From JALORV01 sp963703945 (GTDB lineage: Bacteria; Pseudomonadota; Gammaproteobacteria; Burkholderiales; Burkholderiaceae_F): a stretch of 64,000 bases of DNA. Position 1 is the stretch's first letter, and each line of letters opens with the position of its first letter. The stretch spans positions 186,001-250,000 of the forward strand of contig CAVPGM010000009.1 of NCBI GenBank assembly GCA_963703945.1, in the 5' to 3' direction. The notes beneath the pieces are model-generated. The model was given only the letters and a program-made list of their open reading frames with translations, was not told where the DNA came from and searched no databases. The translations under genes and the position numbers were made by a program. Below are positions 48,570 to 57,554 of this stretch, piece after piece.

Positions 48570-51119
48570 ATGGCAACGACTGCGGCGCAGACAATTTTGA
48601 CATTTCGACGCGGCCAAGTCCGTGTTGATCTACATGGGCGCGTCGTTTACGCGGACGGTCAACTCGCGAAGCTGGGCGGTCGTGCGTTCGACTTGCTGGA
48701 AGCTTTGATCGAGCGCAGCGAGCGTCTGGTACCTAAGCAAGAACTGATGGACGTCGTGTGGCCGGGTTTAGTGGTCGAAGAGAACAATCTGCAAGTGCAT
48801 GTAATGAGCCTTCGGAAGCTGTTAGGTTCAGACGCGATCATCACAGTCTCGGGCCGTGGCTACCGGTTCGCACTCGTTCCGGACAGCGAAGTAAGGTCGC
48901 GCGACGCCTCTGAAATGCCGGTCGAGTCGTCGATCGATTCGCACCGTCTCCCAGCGCCATCGACGCTGCTGATTGGGCGCGAGGCTTTGATCGACTCCAT
49001 CTGCGCACTCGTCCGTCGCAAAGATGCTCGTCTGGTTACCCTTACTGGACCGGGCGGTTCAGGTAAAACGCGGGTTGCCCTGCATGTAACTGGAGAGCTT
49101 GCGCAAGATTTCGCGCATGGCAGTTACATCGTGATGCTGGCGCCCGTACGCGACTCCGCATACGTCGCATCTGCTATCGCGGCCGTGCTCAATCTGCAGG
49201 AAGCTGGTAAGCGTTCGCCAGAAGAGCTAGTGATCGGCTATTTGCGCGACCGTGAGGTTTTGCTCACCCTCGACAATTTCGAACACTTACTTGTTGCCAC
49301 TCCGTTAATTACAAAATTGCTGGATACGTGCGCACGCCTTAAGCTGCTCATGACTAGCCGCGCTGTGCTGAAGCTTTCGGCCGAGCACGATGTTGTGGTA
49401 CCACCACTCGCGCTTCCAGATGCTCAGTCGACCGCCAATCGCGCCAGAGGATCTCCGGCTGTAAGGCTATTCGTCGAACGAGCGCGGACTGCCGGATACA
49501 ACGTCGAATCCTCAGAAAACGACATAACTGTAACGGCGCAGATATGCCGACGCTTGGACGGTTTGCCGCTCGCGATCGAGTTGGCAGCAGCGCGGCTGCG
49601 AGTGTTATCCCCGCAGGCGCTGCTGGCACGCCTGGAACACCGACTGCAACTACTTAAGAGTGGCCCGAGCGACTTGCCAGAGCGGCAACGAACGCTGCGA
49701 AACGCGATCGGCTGGAGCTATGAACTTCTCGAGCCATCGCAACAAGCAGTTTTCCGGCGACTATCCGTATTTGTCGGTGGCTGGACTTTAGACGCGGCAG
49801 AAGCGGTTGCTGGCGGCGATAACTTAACTGATCCGGTGCTCGACGTAGTAGACGCCTTGGTTGACCAGAACCTGGTCCAACGAATCGAAGACATGAATGG
49901 TGAACCACGCTTCGCAATGCTCGAGACTGTGCGTGAGTTCGCTGACGAAACGCTAGAACGCAGCGGGCAACGGCTCGCGATGCAGAAGCTGCACGCCGAG
50001 TACTTCACTACGTTTGCGGAGAAAGTCGAGCCGCTCTTGACAAGCGCGAAGCGCAAGCCGTGGCTTGCGCAGTTGCAATCGGAAGTCAATAACTTTCGAG
50101 CCGCGCTAACTTGGTTAATAGCGCGATCGGATACGGCAAATGCGCTAAGACTAGCTGGAGCACTGGCCTGGATGTGGTACTTCGCGGGTCAATTTAGTGA
50201 AGGGCGTAATTGGCTAAGGCTCGCGCTTGAGCTAAAGGACGCTGACAAACACATTCCGGCGAAGGCCAAAGTCCTGTCCGGCGCAGCTCGACTGGCGATG
50301 TATGCCGGCGACCCAGGTGCAGCAATACGATTGGCCGAGGAAGGCGTAGCGGTATGGCGACAGACAACTGATCCGAGAGGCCTTGCCTTTGCACTCTTCC
50401 ACTTGGGCCTTGCTCAGACGATGAAATTTTTCGGCAAAGAGGGTGACCACTCGTTGCGGGAAAGCCTGGGCATTTTTCGTGAGCTCGACGATGCCTGGGG
50501 AGTCGCACTTGCCACGACGTACCTCGGCATCACTGTAATGTTCAAGTCCGATTCAGATAACGAAGCACGCCGGCTGATGCTGGAAGGACGAGCGAGGTTC
50601 GGCGCTTTGGGAGACGACTGGGGCCTAAGCACCTCTTCGCATTATTTGGGAACCATGGCGTTACGCGAAGGCGATTACGCTACCGCACGCGAGTTGACGG
50701 AAGAAATGCTACAAGCCGCGCGTGACCTTAACGACAACTATCGTATTTCGCGCAATCTGTACCAGGTAGCCGAAATTGCGTTTGCAGAGAAGAAATACGA
50801 CGAGGCGATCGATCAGCTGAAAGGAAGTCTTACTCTCATGCGAGAGCAGGGACGGATCGGCGATGGAGCGCAGCTATTGCGGTTTTTGGCCCGATTGGAA
50901 CACGAACGACAAAATCCAGATCGTGCGGTTCGACTCTTCGCCGCTGCGTCGCTCCATACGTCCAAGGAGCGCACGTTTCCGCCCGACGACCCGGCAATCA
51001 ACGAGAGCGTCCTTAATGCCACTCGTCAGGCACTCGGGGAACGCCGGTTTGAGATCGAATGGGTTAAAGGTGTGGCGATGTCTTTCGATCAAGCGGTGGC
51101 GTGGGTTCTCGCCAGCTAA
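48570..51119 (+). CDS. Transcriptional regulator: winged helix, ATPase and TPR domains
   Basis: 849 residues. An OmpR/PhoB-type winged helix (about 8-103, ending ITVSGRGYRFALVP), then a STAND/NB-ARC-like ATPase with Walker A GPGGSGKT (160-167) and Walker B EVLLTLDNFEHL (about 229-240), the ARC part with LDGLPLAIELAAARLRVLSP and a helical TPR-like C-terminal half (about 480-840). Similar proteins are signal-responsive activators that may sense ligands through the TPR part. Codon use and AT content are clearly higher than in the core genes. The next gene ends 1 base away, convergently. Confidence 0.87.
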   Translation: MATTAAQTILTFRRGQVRVDLHGRVVYADGQLAKLGGRAFDLLEALIERSERLVPKQELMDVVWPGLVVEENNLQVHVMSLRKLLGSDAIITVSGRGYRFALVPDSEVRSRDASEMPVESSIDSHRLPAPSTLLIGREALIDSICALVRRKDARLVTLTGPGGSGKTRVALHVTGELAQDFAHGSYIVMLAPVRDSAYVASAIAAVLNLQEAGKRSPEELVIGYLRDREVLLTLDNFEHLLVATPLITKLLDTCARLKLLMTSRAVLKLSAEHDVVVPPLALPDAQSTANRARGSPAVRLFVERARTAGYNVESSENDITVTAQICRRLDGLPLAIELAAARLRVLSPQALLARLEHRLQLLKSGPSDLPERQRTLRNAIGWSYELLEPSQQAVFRRLSVFVGGWTLDAAEAVAGGDNLTDPVLDVVDALVDQNLVQRIEDMNGEPRFAMLETVREFADETLERSGQRLAMQKLHAEYFTTFAEKVEPLLTSAKRKPWLAQLQSEVNNFRAALTWLIARSDTANALRLAGALAWMWYFAGQFSEGRNWLRLALELKDADKHIPAKAKVLSGAARLAMYAGDPGAAIRLAEEGVAVWRQTTDPRGLAFALFHLGLAQTMKFFGKEGDHSLRESLGIFRELDDAWGVALATTYLGITVMFKSDSDNEARRLMLEGRARFGALGDDWGLSTSSHYLGTMALREGDYATARELTEEMLQAARDLNDNYRISRNLYQVAEIAFAEKKYDEAIDQLKGSLTLMREQGRIGDGAQLLRFLARLEHERQNPDRAVRLFAAASLHTSKERTFPPDDPAINESVLNATRQALGERRFEIEWVKGVAMSFDQAVAWVLAS

Positions 51120-51120
51120 T

Positions 51121-52041
51121 TTACTTCTCAGCATTGCGCGCACGCGTGACCTCGTTGCGAACGAACTCATGCAAGCTTGTTAGGCGGGTCGGATAGTCAT
51201 GCAGGAGATTGGACGGATCGAAGGCTTCTGAAAACGCGTCATCCGGCAAGCTCGCCAGGCGCATAACGCGACTTAAGCCAGGATGGAAGGGTTGACTAAG
51301 TAGCGCCAAGGTGCGCGCCACACTGCGCGGCACGTGCCTCACCCGCGGTTCGATGCCAGCGGTTTGCGCGTAAAGCTGCGCAACCTCCTTGTTGCTGAAA
51401 TTACCTGGGCCACCGATTTCCAGAACTCGCTGGACCACCTTCGGTGCCGTAAGTGCAAGCACTGCCAAATGCGCGACGTCGCCAGCAGCGACAAAATTGC
51501 GCGGCTTTGTGGCGCTGCCTAACAGTGTCGTGCGACCTTTTTCCAGAATCGATTTGCCGTTGAAGATGTGCGCATGCCACTCCATAAATGCCGATGGACG
51601 CAGGATCACATGCTCGAGCCCGCTCGCCTGCAGATACTGCTCGATCGCGTACTTGGTGCGATGGAAATCGATTGGATGATTCGGTGATACGCCGAGCGCT
51701 GAGGTATAAACGAAGCGCCTAACGCCTTGCGAGCGCGCGGCATCGATCAACGCGCGATGGCCGCAGTCGTCGACAGCTTCCGACCGGTAGTGCCCTTTCC
51801 CGAGAAATGAATGCGCGGCGGCGAACACGCAGTCAACACCGCGGCACGCGCGAGCGAGCGAATCGGGATCGACCAAATCGCCCACGATGACTTCCGCGCC
51901 TTGTTGCGCGAGGTTGCTTGCGCGCTCCGCCACGCGGGTCATGGCGCGTACTTGATGCCCATCAGCGAGCAACAACCGTGCGGTTTTTTGGCCCAAGACA
52001 CCTGTTGCACCGACAACCAGAATCACGGCTCCATGCTCCAC
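51121..52041 (-). CDS. NmrA/SDR-type NAD(P)-binding protein
   Basis: 306 residues of the atypical short-chain dehydrogenase (NmrA-like) family. The nucleotide loop is VVGATGVLGQKTARLLLADG (9-28), with Asp at DLVDPDSLARAC and the fold segments RRFVYTSALGVSPNHPIDF and YAIEQYLQASGLEHVILRPS. Such proteins act as reductases or NAD(P)-sensing regulators. It is convergent with the wHTH-ATPase regulator (stops 1 base apart) and shares its lower GC content. Confidence 0.87.
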   Translation of the reverse strand: MEHGAVILVVGATGVLGQKTARLLLADGHQVRAMTRVAERASNLAQQGAEVIVGDLVDPDSLARACRGVDCVFAAAHSFLGKGHYRSEAVDDCGHRALIDAARSQGVRRFVYTSALGVSPNHPIDFHRTKYAIEQYLQASGLEHVILRPSAFMEWHAHIFNGKSILEKGRTTLLGSATKPRNFVAAGDVAHLAVLALTAPKVVQRVLEIGGPGNFSNKEVAQLYAQTAGIEPRVRHVPRSVARTLALLSQPFHPGLSRVMRLASLPDDAFSEAFDPSNLLHDYPTRLTSLHEFVRNEVTRARNAEK

Positions 52042-52071
52042 GGTCTTCTATGCCGAGTCCTTATCGAAGTC

Positions 52072-52965
52072 CTATCGTATCGCCAGCAACTCCGCTGCCG
52101 TACTGCGACGTTGCAGCGCGAGACGGTATTGCTCGACCAAGCGCTGGTCTTCGGATCGCTCGCGTGCGCCGCCAGCCACGCTGTCGTGCTGCGTGCGCGC
52201 GCGACCTGAGTCGTTGTCGCAGCGGCCCAGGTTTGCGCAGTCAACCAGGGCATCGAAAACGGCTCGTTCGTATTTATGCAGCACGTACAAATCCGCGGCC
52301 TGCGCAAAAGCCTGCGACCGCGACCTTGAATCCGATAGCCCATCGTCAAGTTGAGCATGCAGCGCTCGAATCGCTTCACTGATCAGCACCGAATCGTTCG
52401 ACCGCAGCGCTTCGCTGACAAGCGCAAACTCGGCCGCATACCATCGGATCTTGCTGCCATCGGCGTGCCGTGAAAGAGCGGTTAGGCGACCAAGCGGCGA
52501 TGGGTCGTCCTCGGCCCACGCACGTAGCTCAACCGCTCTACCGATCGCGTCGTTGCGCCGCATATTCTGACGAATACCAGCGCACCGCTCTGCAAGCTCA
52601 CGCGCGGCAGCGTGCTCTTCCGGTTCCCACTTGCGTCTCGGCCGGAATTCAGTGCACGCGATCAACGCCTCCGCGGCCGCGAGCTTATCGATCGTATGAC
52701 TTTGCTCAGTGACTTTCGACACGGCGGCGTACAGGTCTGCACTGTCGACGATCTTCCTTCGACTTTCCGCAACTGTCGGTATCACCGCGTGCACGATATC
52801 TGGTCCACCCATTGCGGGTGGATAAGCGGGCGACCTGGATTCAGAGTGACTGGCTTGCAGTTGCTCGACGCGAGAAGCGGGGACCGAAGTCCCCGCAAAT
52901 CTAACAACGGCTACGAGCGCAATGACGGCGCCGCCGCAGCCTGCCATTAGTATCCTGCTATTCAT
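52072..52965 (-). CDS. Exported or anchored protein of unknown function
   Basis: 297 residues with an N-terminal hydrophobic segment (about 5-25, MAGCGGAVIALVAVVRFAG) that could be a lipoprotein-like or uncleaved anchor (the only early Cys is in MAGCGG, but at an odd position). The rest is helical and rich in Ala, Arg and Asp, with four Cys, two of them in ALVDCANLGRCDND. No family recognised. It may belong with the exported protein gene 25 bases upstream on the same strand. GC content is below that of the core. Confidence 0.7.
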   Translation of the reverse strand: MNSRILMAGCGGAVIALVAVVRFAGTSVPASRVEQLQASHSESRSPAYPPAMGGPDIVHAVIPTVAESRRKIVDSADLYAAVSKVTEQSHTIDKLAAAEALIACTEFRPRRKWEPEEHAAARELAERCAGIRQNMRRNDAIGRAVELRAWAEDDPSPLGRLTALSRHADGSKIRWYAAEFALVSEALRSNDSVLISEAIRALHAQLDDGLSDSRSRSQAFAQAADLYVLHKYERAVFDALVDCANLGRCDNDSGRARTQHDSVAGGARERSEDQRLVEQYRLALQRRSTAAELLAIR

Positions 52966-52990
52966 ACCTCGCCGTGATCGATTCGACCCA

Positions 52991-53473
52991 CTAACGGATT
53001 CGCACGAGCCGGCAGTTCAGGCGGGGAACAGCATCGCCAGTCATTCCGGGGGCTACGCCGCTGCCAAGAATCTCTTTGCTGTCGTCGACGGCGATGAAAT
53101 CGAATGAAGCCGGTGGCAGCGGGATAGTGCCTCCGCCCGGAAGCACGATTTCATTCGTCGTATAAACGACGCGGCCGAAACAGTTTCGTCCGAACGTGCC
53201 CTGACCCGCGATGTGCGTATCGAAAGACCCCAGATCCGAGTTGAAAGTCCCATAGCCCTCGCAGGAGCCTTTTGCGTTGCAATCTACGGTACCGACGAAT
53301 GTCACCTGGTCGAACTCAACACCGTTGAATGAATTCCCTTGACATTGAAACCCATACAGCCCTTTAGCCTGTGCGGCGCAGGTTCGGCCGTGCTGACCAT
53401 CATCTGCGAAGGCCGGTGCGGCGAACATCGCACATGCGATCGTGGAAGCAAGCAGTGCTGGAAGACGGACCAT
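52991..53473 (-). CDS. Small exported protein with multiple cysteines
   Basis: 160 residues with a clear signal peptide (LLASTIACAMFAAPAFADDG, cleavage AFA-D). The mature part has six cysteines (RTCAAQ, FQCQGN, VDCNAKGSCEG, RNCFGR, LNCRLV), so likely disulfide-bonded, and a Gly/Thr-rich beta pattern. I do not know the family. It is preceded 70 bases upstream by the 24-base motif at 53544-53567 that also precedes the next small gene, so the two are probably co-regulated. Confidence 0.8.
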   Translation of the reverse strand: MVRLPALLASTIACAMFAAPAFADDGQHGRTCAAQAKGLYGFQCQGNSFNGVEFDQVTFVGTVDCNAKGSCEGYGTFNSDLGSFDTHIAGQGTFGRNCFGRVVYTTNEIVLPGGGTIPLPPASFDFIAVDDSKEILGSGVAPGMTGDAVPRLNCRLVRIR

Positions 53474-53543
53474 ATCTTTCTCCTTGGAGGGTTGATCGAG
53501 GCGCGAATCTTGTTCTCTCCGTTGCGTTTAGTCTTGGATCCGC

Positions 53544-53567
53544 CCTTAATTTTTCTGAATTCGCGCG
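53544..53567 (-). promoter_or_regulatory. Conserved 24-base upstream motif, copy A
   Basis: The plus-strand core is TTCTGAATTCGCGCG preceded by CCTTAATTT. It differs in a single position from copy B (53949-53972). It lies 70 bases before the ATG of the exported cysteine protein on the minus strand. It could be a -35 region plus spacer of an alternative-sigma promoter or a regulator binding site. Confidence 0.7.
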
Positions 53568-53704
53568 CCAAAAGCGTTGAGACTGCCGCGCGCTTCATAC
53601 AAACTGATTGCAATCGTTCATATTCGACCGACCACGAATTGTTGCCGCCCTCGGCTCGCGACAGGAAGTCGTTTTCGTCAGCGAGCTGATCCGCCTCGAC
53701 TGTG

Positions 53705-53875
53705 CTACCGGCTTGCCATCATTGTTGTGCGGGCCGGTTTGGCTTCACCCGCGTCGGCGAGGTGCGAAGATGCAAGCATGTCGATGAAACCACCGATCGA
53801 CAGCGTGATCGATAAAGCGGCGGCCAGGAAGGCGAAGCGGATCAATGGGGCTTTGCGGGTGTATTCATGGTTCAT
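53705..53875 (-). CDS. Small membrane or exported protein (56 residues)
   Basis: Not a long gene but well supported: ATG 53875 with GGAG 6 bases upstream, then NHEYTRKAPLIRFAFLAAA and LSITLSIGGFIDML, which form a signal peptide or a single membrane span, then a short polar tail (SSHLADAGEAKPARTT) ending TMMASR. It carries the same 24-base upstream motif (53949-53972, 74 bases before the ATG) as the exported cysteine protein. Family unknown; it may be a secreted peptide or a small regulator of envelope function. Confidence 0.65.
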   Translation of the reverse strand: MNHEYTRKAPLIRFAFLAAALSITLSIGGFIDMLASSHLADAGEAKPARTTMMASR

Positions 53876-53948
53876 TTGAAACTCCGTTGGGACGAGTGAA
53901 CGACGCCCGCATCGTGATTCGCCCGCTGCCCAAAGTCTTTGGAATAAT

Positions 53949-53972
53949 CCTTAAGTTTTCTGAATTCGCGCG
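53949..53972 (-). promoter_or_regulatory. Conserved 24-base upstream motif, copy B
   Basis: Identical to copy A at 23 of 24 positions (CCTTAAGTTTTC then TGAATTCGCGCG). It is 74 bases before the ATG of the 56-residue protein gene on the minus strand, a spacing almost equal to that of copy A. It also lies 24 bases before the plus-strand thioesterase fragment. Confidence 0.7.
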
Positions 53973-53996
53973 TGAATATTCGACAGAGGTGATTGC

Positions 53997-54191
53997 ATGA
54001 AGGAGTTCGTCGTCGAGGTTCCGCTGCGCTGGGGCGACATGGACGCCATGTCGCATCTGAACAATCTGATGTACTTCCGTTTGATGGAAGAAGCGCGCAT
54101 TCAGTGGTTTGCGCATTTCGGTTTTCCGACGCTTCCGGTCGGTGAAGCCCCAATCCTCGCGCACGCTGGTTGCGATTTCCTTAAGGCAATG
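53997..54191 (+). pseudogene. 5' fragment of an acyl-CoA thioesterase (4HBT fold)
   Basis: The first 65 residues, MKEFVVEVPLRWGDMDAMSH onward, match the hotdog 4HBT thioesterase family (RWGDMDAMSHLNNLMYFRLM is the active-site strand with Asp15 and the catalytic helix). At about 54191 the similarity ends and the sequence continues as the reverse complement of a dienelactone hydrolase gene. The remaining 70 or so residues are missing, so the gene is truncated. Confidence 0.8.
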
Positions 54192-54192
54192 A

Positions 54193-54578
54193 CCGTCCAT
54201 CGACTTCAGCTTGGTGAGATCAGCCTTGCGCGTGTAAAGATCGGGAACGATGGCGTAATAGCCCGCCTTTGCGAGCCGACGGCAGATGTCCTTCATGTAG
54301 TGATTGAGGCCGAAGATTTCGGCCGCGACCAGCACGACCGGGAACGGTCCGCCCTTCGCCGGCATCGCGCGGTAGCCGCGCAGGTCGCCGGTCGCCGTGG
54401 GAATCGACACGTCCGCGGCGTCGAGTCCATCAGTGTCGGTCGTTATCTGCTGCGCCGACACCGGACCCGACACGGCCAGTGCGGCACTTGCGCCGAGTGC
54501 TGTCCAGATGAAATCGCGGCGATCGAAATGCTTCTCCGGCAGCAAACCCTTGATGTCCGGTTCGAGATCCAATTTCAC
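54193..54578 (-). pseudogene. 5' fragment of a dienelactone hydrolase family gene
   Basis: The frame from GTG 54578 (AGGAGG 9 bases upstream) codes for a Tat-like signal (HFDRRDFIWTALGASAALAV) and the N-terminal half of a dienelactone hydrolase-type alpha/beta hydrolase (GPFPVVLVAAEIFGLNHYMK, RRLAKAGYYAIVPDLYTRKA). Near 54195 the match ends after KLKSMD; the catalytic Cys/Asp/His half is absent. It faces the thioesterase fragment across a breakpoint at 54185-54200. The frame continues by chance to 53865. Confidence 0.8.
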
Positions 54579-54653
54579 GGAAACACTTCCTCCTGGCTGA
54601 CACGCCGTGACGGCGCAGTTTTGCCGGACCGAGTCTATCGAACCGTCGTCGAC

Positions 54654-54929
54654 TTACGACCCTAAGCCATACTCGGACATTCCCGAAAGCAGACTCTGGC
54701 CAGCATGCAGATCGCACACCGCGTGCCGCTCCGGGAGGACCTGGCACTGGGCGTATTGCTGGCAGACCACCGGCATCGGTTGCAGCGCGTTGAATGCGCC
54801 GCTGCGGGAGACAAGAAGGATCATGGCGAACAGCGTTCCGCCCGGAAGCAGAAGCTCGATGAGCATGTAGGGTCCTGCCTGTTTCAGCAGTCTCCGCAGG
54901 AACTGCCATCCGGTACTGAGCATCTGCAT
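54654..54929 (-). CDS. Small membrane protein, possible C-terminal change
   Basis: 91 residues from MQMLSTGWQFLRRLLKQAGP (start chosen at 54929; the frame opens at 55001). One strong membrane span, MLIELLLPGGTLFAMILLVS, follows an amphipathic Arg/Leu-rich start; this pattern recurs as a short conserved protein in Burkholderiales. The tail includes several Cys (VVCQQYAQCQVL, AVCDLHAG). The function is unknown. Confidence 0.55.
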   Translation of the reverse strand: MQMLSTGWQFLRRLLKQAGPYMLIELLLPGGTLFAMILLVSRSGAFNALQPMPVVCQQYAQCQVLPERHAVCDLHAGQSLLSGMSEYGLGS

Positions 54930-55091
54930 TTGGCCACCCCGTCTGCGTTCGCCTGATTGCCTTTCATCAGCTCGTCGAACGAGAGGGCGCGAAATCGACA
55001 ACCCCGCGCAGGCGGGTTACGTATGTCCACTGCTTGGCTTTGCGGGGGTCGCAGGCGACAGAGCCCCCTGCACCCTCATCGGTCGTGCACG

Positions 55092-57341
55092 CTACGGCAC
55101 ACCAAGCAGCAGATAAAGACTCCAGCGTCCCGCCCCGACACCAACGCCGACATAGGCCGGCCCAAGGGCCGTGTCGGCGCCAAGGAAGACCGAACTCGAC
55201 CACACCGTGCCAGGTGACGGCAGGCCGTCGACGCGATCGCTGATACGGCCCACTTCGGCCGATCCACCGACGTAGATGCCAGAGCCCAGCAGATCGGGCA
55301 GCGGCAGAATGCGGTTGTAGTACATCAGGCGGCCGAAAGCGAACTCGCGACCGGAGAATTCGTTGATGCGATACGCCGACAACCGCAACGGACCGCCAAG
55401 GGTGAACGACTCGTAGGCCGGCATGTCGGATCCGAGCGACGACCCGCCGGCGGCAAACGCGTTCAGCGTATGCGGGCCCCAGCTCTTGATGGCGCGTCCA
55501 AGCGCCTCGACGCGGTTGTAGCTCGTCTCGGATCCCAGCGATTCCATCGCGAAGTAGCCGGTTCCGACCAACCCGTACCCTGCCCTCGGGAAGAACGCGT
55601 TGTCCGTCTGGTCGATGAAGATCCCCGCGCGGAGTCCTGCGGTCGTCTCCCGGATCGACGGCAGCACCGGAGAACCGGTGTCGACACGCGCATTCACGCG
55701 CGACATGACGTAGCCCGCGCGCAACTGACCCCAGGTCCCCAGCACCGCGCCGCCATCCAGCCCGCCCTGCGTGACGCCGACGAGGTACGTGGCCACGTCG
55801 TTCTCGCCGTCAAATACGTCACGCGTCTGCTGGCCGACGAAGATATTCGGTGAGACGAACCATTTTCCGGCTTCGTTCAGCGGCTGGTAGAACTCCGTCG
55901 CAAGATGCGTGTTCTGGCCGATCTGCACCTGGGTGGTCCATTCGGCGCCGAGGCGGTTGATCCAGGATTTGCGGTACTGCACGAGCAGGTTGAACTGATT
56001 GTCGCCCGAGAAGTCGCTGGCGAGGCCAAGGCCGAAGCGCAGGTAGTCAGGCCCCCACGACTTCTCGACCGGCTCGATCAGCAGCGCGCGCGGACCGGTC
56101 TCGCCGCCGACGATTCGGTAGCTGATGCTCTCGTAGTCGCCCGTTCCGTACACGCGGCGCAGGTCGGCACCCAGTTTCTCCTCGGTCAGCGGCTCGCCGG
56201 GCTTGCTGTCGATCAGCGCCTGTGCCACCGCTGGGTTGGTGCGCTTCAGACCTTCGATGCGTATCTCGTCAACCGTGCCGAGCGCCTTCGACTCGGCCAC
56301 CTGTTTCGAGCGCAGCGCGGCGTACTGCTCCGGCGGCAGGCTGTAGCGCTTGAGCTTTTCTGCCAGGGCCCGGGTCGCCTCCTCGCCGATCCTGATCGCG
56401 TCCTTCGAGTGCTCGAAACTGCCCGCCGAGATGTTGCCGAGGTCCGGCGCGATCAGTACGTCGTTCGGGCCAAGGCTCTTGATCTGCTGGTCGACCGTCT
56501 GCTTGCCAAGGAAGTTGATCAACTGGGCCGTGACGCTGAGGGCCGACGTGATCTCGTCTCGCTTCAGCGGTGGCGTGGAGATGTTGACGGCGATGATGAT
56601 GTCGCCGCACAGCTTGCGCGCTTCATCGATCGGCAGGTTGTTGGCGATCCCACCGTCAACCAGCAGGTGGCCGTCGATCTCCACCGGTGCGATGGCTCCC
56701 GGCACCGACATGCTGGCGCGCATGGCCTGCGCCAGGCTTCCCTTGCTCAGCACCACGGAGTCGCCGGTCTCGATGTCGGTCGCCATCGCGCGGAACGGGA
56801 TCGGCAGCTTGTCGAAGTCGCCGATGCCGAAGGCCGGCATCGACAGCTCTCGGAAGAAGGTCTCGATCGAAACGCCCGCGATCACGCCCTTCGGCAGCGC
56901 CAGGCCACCATCCTTTACGCCGAACTCGGGCTTGAACAGCGTCAGGTAGTCGTCGACCTTGCGGCGAACCGCGATCTCCTTGCGGGGCGGAGCGTCACGG
57001 AAGATGGTGTCCCAGTCAGCTGCGATGACCTCCTTTTCCATCTCCTGCGGAGTGCGGCCGGCCGCGTACGTCCCGCCGACGACTGCGCCCATGCTGGTGC
57101 CGGTCACGCAGCTGATCGGAATCCGCATCTCGTCCAGCACTTTTAGCACGCCGACATGGGCGATACCGCGCGCACCACCGCCGGACAGTGCGAGCCCGAT
57201 GCGCGGGGGGCGCGCGGATGTCACGACCTGCTCCTGTGCAGTGGTGGGGGGCGCGACGCCGGTGTTCGTTTGCGCGGCGGCCGCGGTCGCGATGAAAAAT
57301 CCGGTCAGCGCGGCCGCTTGCAGGTGGGTGCGGGTAATCAT
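55092..57341 (-). CDS. Patatin-like phospholipase with POTRA and beta-barrel (type Vd autotransporter-like)
   Basis: 749 residues from MITRTHLQAAALTGFFIATA (ATG 57341, AAGGAG 6 bases upstream; the frame opens at 57827). Signal peptide to about 24, then a patatin domain with oxyanion loop GGGARG (54-59), Ser83 in GTSMG and Asp229 in LVDGG, the Ser-Asp dyad. A single POTRA-like domain (about 340-405, TVDEIRIEGLKRTNPAVAQ) precedes a beta-barrel of alternating aromatic strands (FGLGLASDFSGDNQFNLLVQ) to the C-terminus. This is the PlpD plan: the lipase is exported across the outer membrane by its own barrel. Confidence 0.9.
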   Translation of the reverse strand: MITRTHLQAAALTGFFIATAAAAQTNTGVAPPTTAQEQVVTSARPPRIGLALSGGGARGIAHVGVLKVLDEMRIPISCVTGTSMGAVVGGTYAAGRTPQEMEKEVIAADWDTIFRDAPPRKEIAVRRKVDDYLTLFKPEFGVKDGGLALPKGVIAGVSIETFFRELSMPAFGIGDFDKLPIPFRAMATDIETGDSVVLSKGSLAQAMRASMSVPGAIAPVEIDGHLLVDGGIANNLPIDEARKLCGDIIIAVNISTPPLKRDEITSALSVTAQLINFLGKQTVDQQIKSLGPNDVLIAPDLGNISAGSFEHSKDAIRIGEEATRALAEKLKRYSLPPEQYAALRSKQVAESKALGTVDEIRIEGLKRTNPAVAQALIDSKPGEPLTEEKLGADLRRVYGTGDYESISYRIVGGETGPRALLIEPVEKSWGPDYLRFGLGLASDFSGDNQFNLLVQYRKSWINRLGAEWTTQVQIGQNTHLATEFYQPLNEAGKWFVSPNIFVGQQTRDVFDGENDVATYLVGVTQGGLDGGAVLGTWGQLRAGYVMSRVNARVDTGSPVLPSIRETTAGLRAGIFIDQTDNAFFPRAGYGLVGTGYFAMESLGSETSYNRVEALGRAIKSWGPHTLNAFAAGGSSLGSDMPAYESFTLGGPLRLSAYRINEFSGREFAFGRLMYYNRILPLPDLLGSGIYVGGSAEVGRISDRVDGLPSPGTVWSSSVFLGADTALGPAYVGVGVGAGRWSLYLLLGVP

Positions 57342-57554
57342 CAAGAGCTCCTTCGGAGCAGCGCGATGCGCCGGCGCTCCATACTGCTGGGTCCGCTTCT
57401 CTGACGTTCTGTCCTGACGCAAACGGTGACGACGTGGTCCAGTCAGCGACTGGTGGTCCCGGCCCAGCTTGAGCGCCATCCAAACCGGATGACCGAAGCA
57501 GGCCGTAGACGGGCGTACGCTAATCGCGTTTGATGCGCGAAGGAGTCTGGCGAA

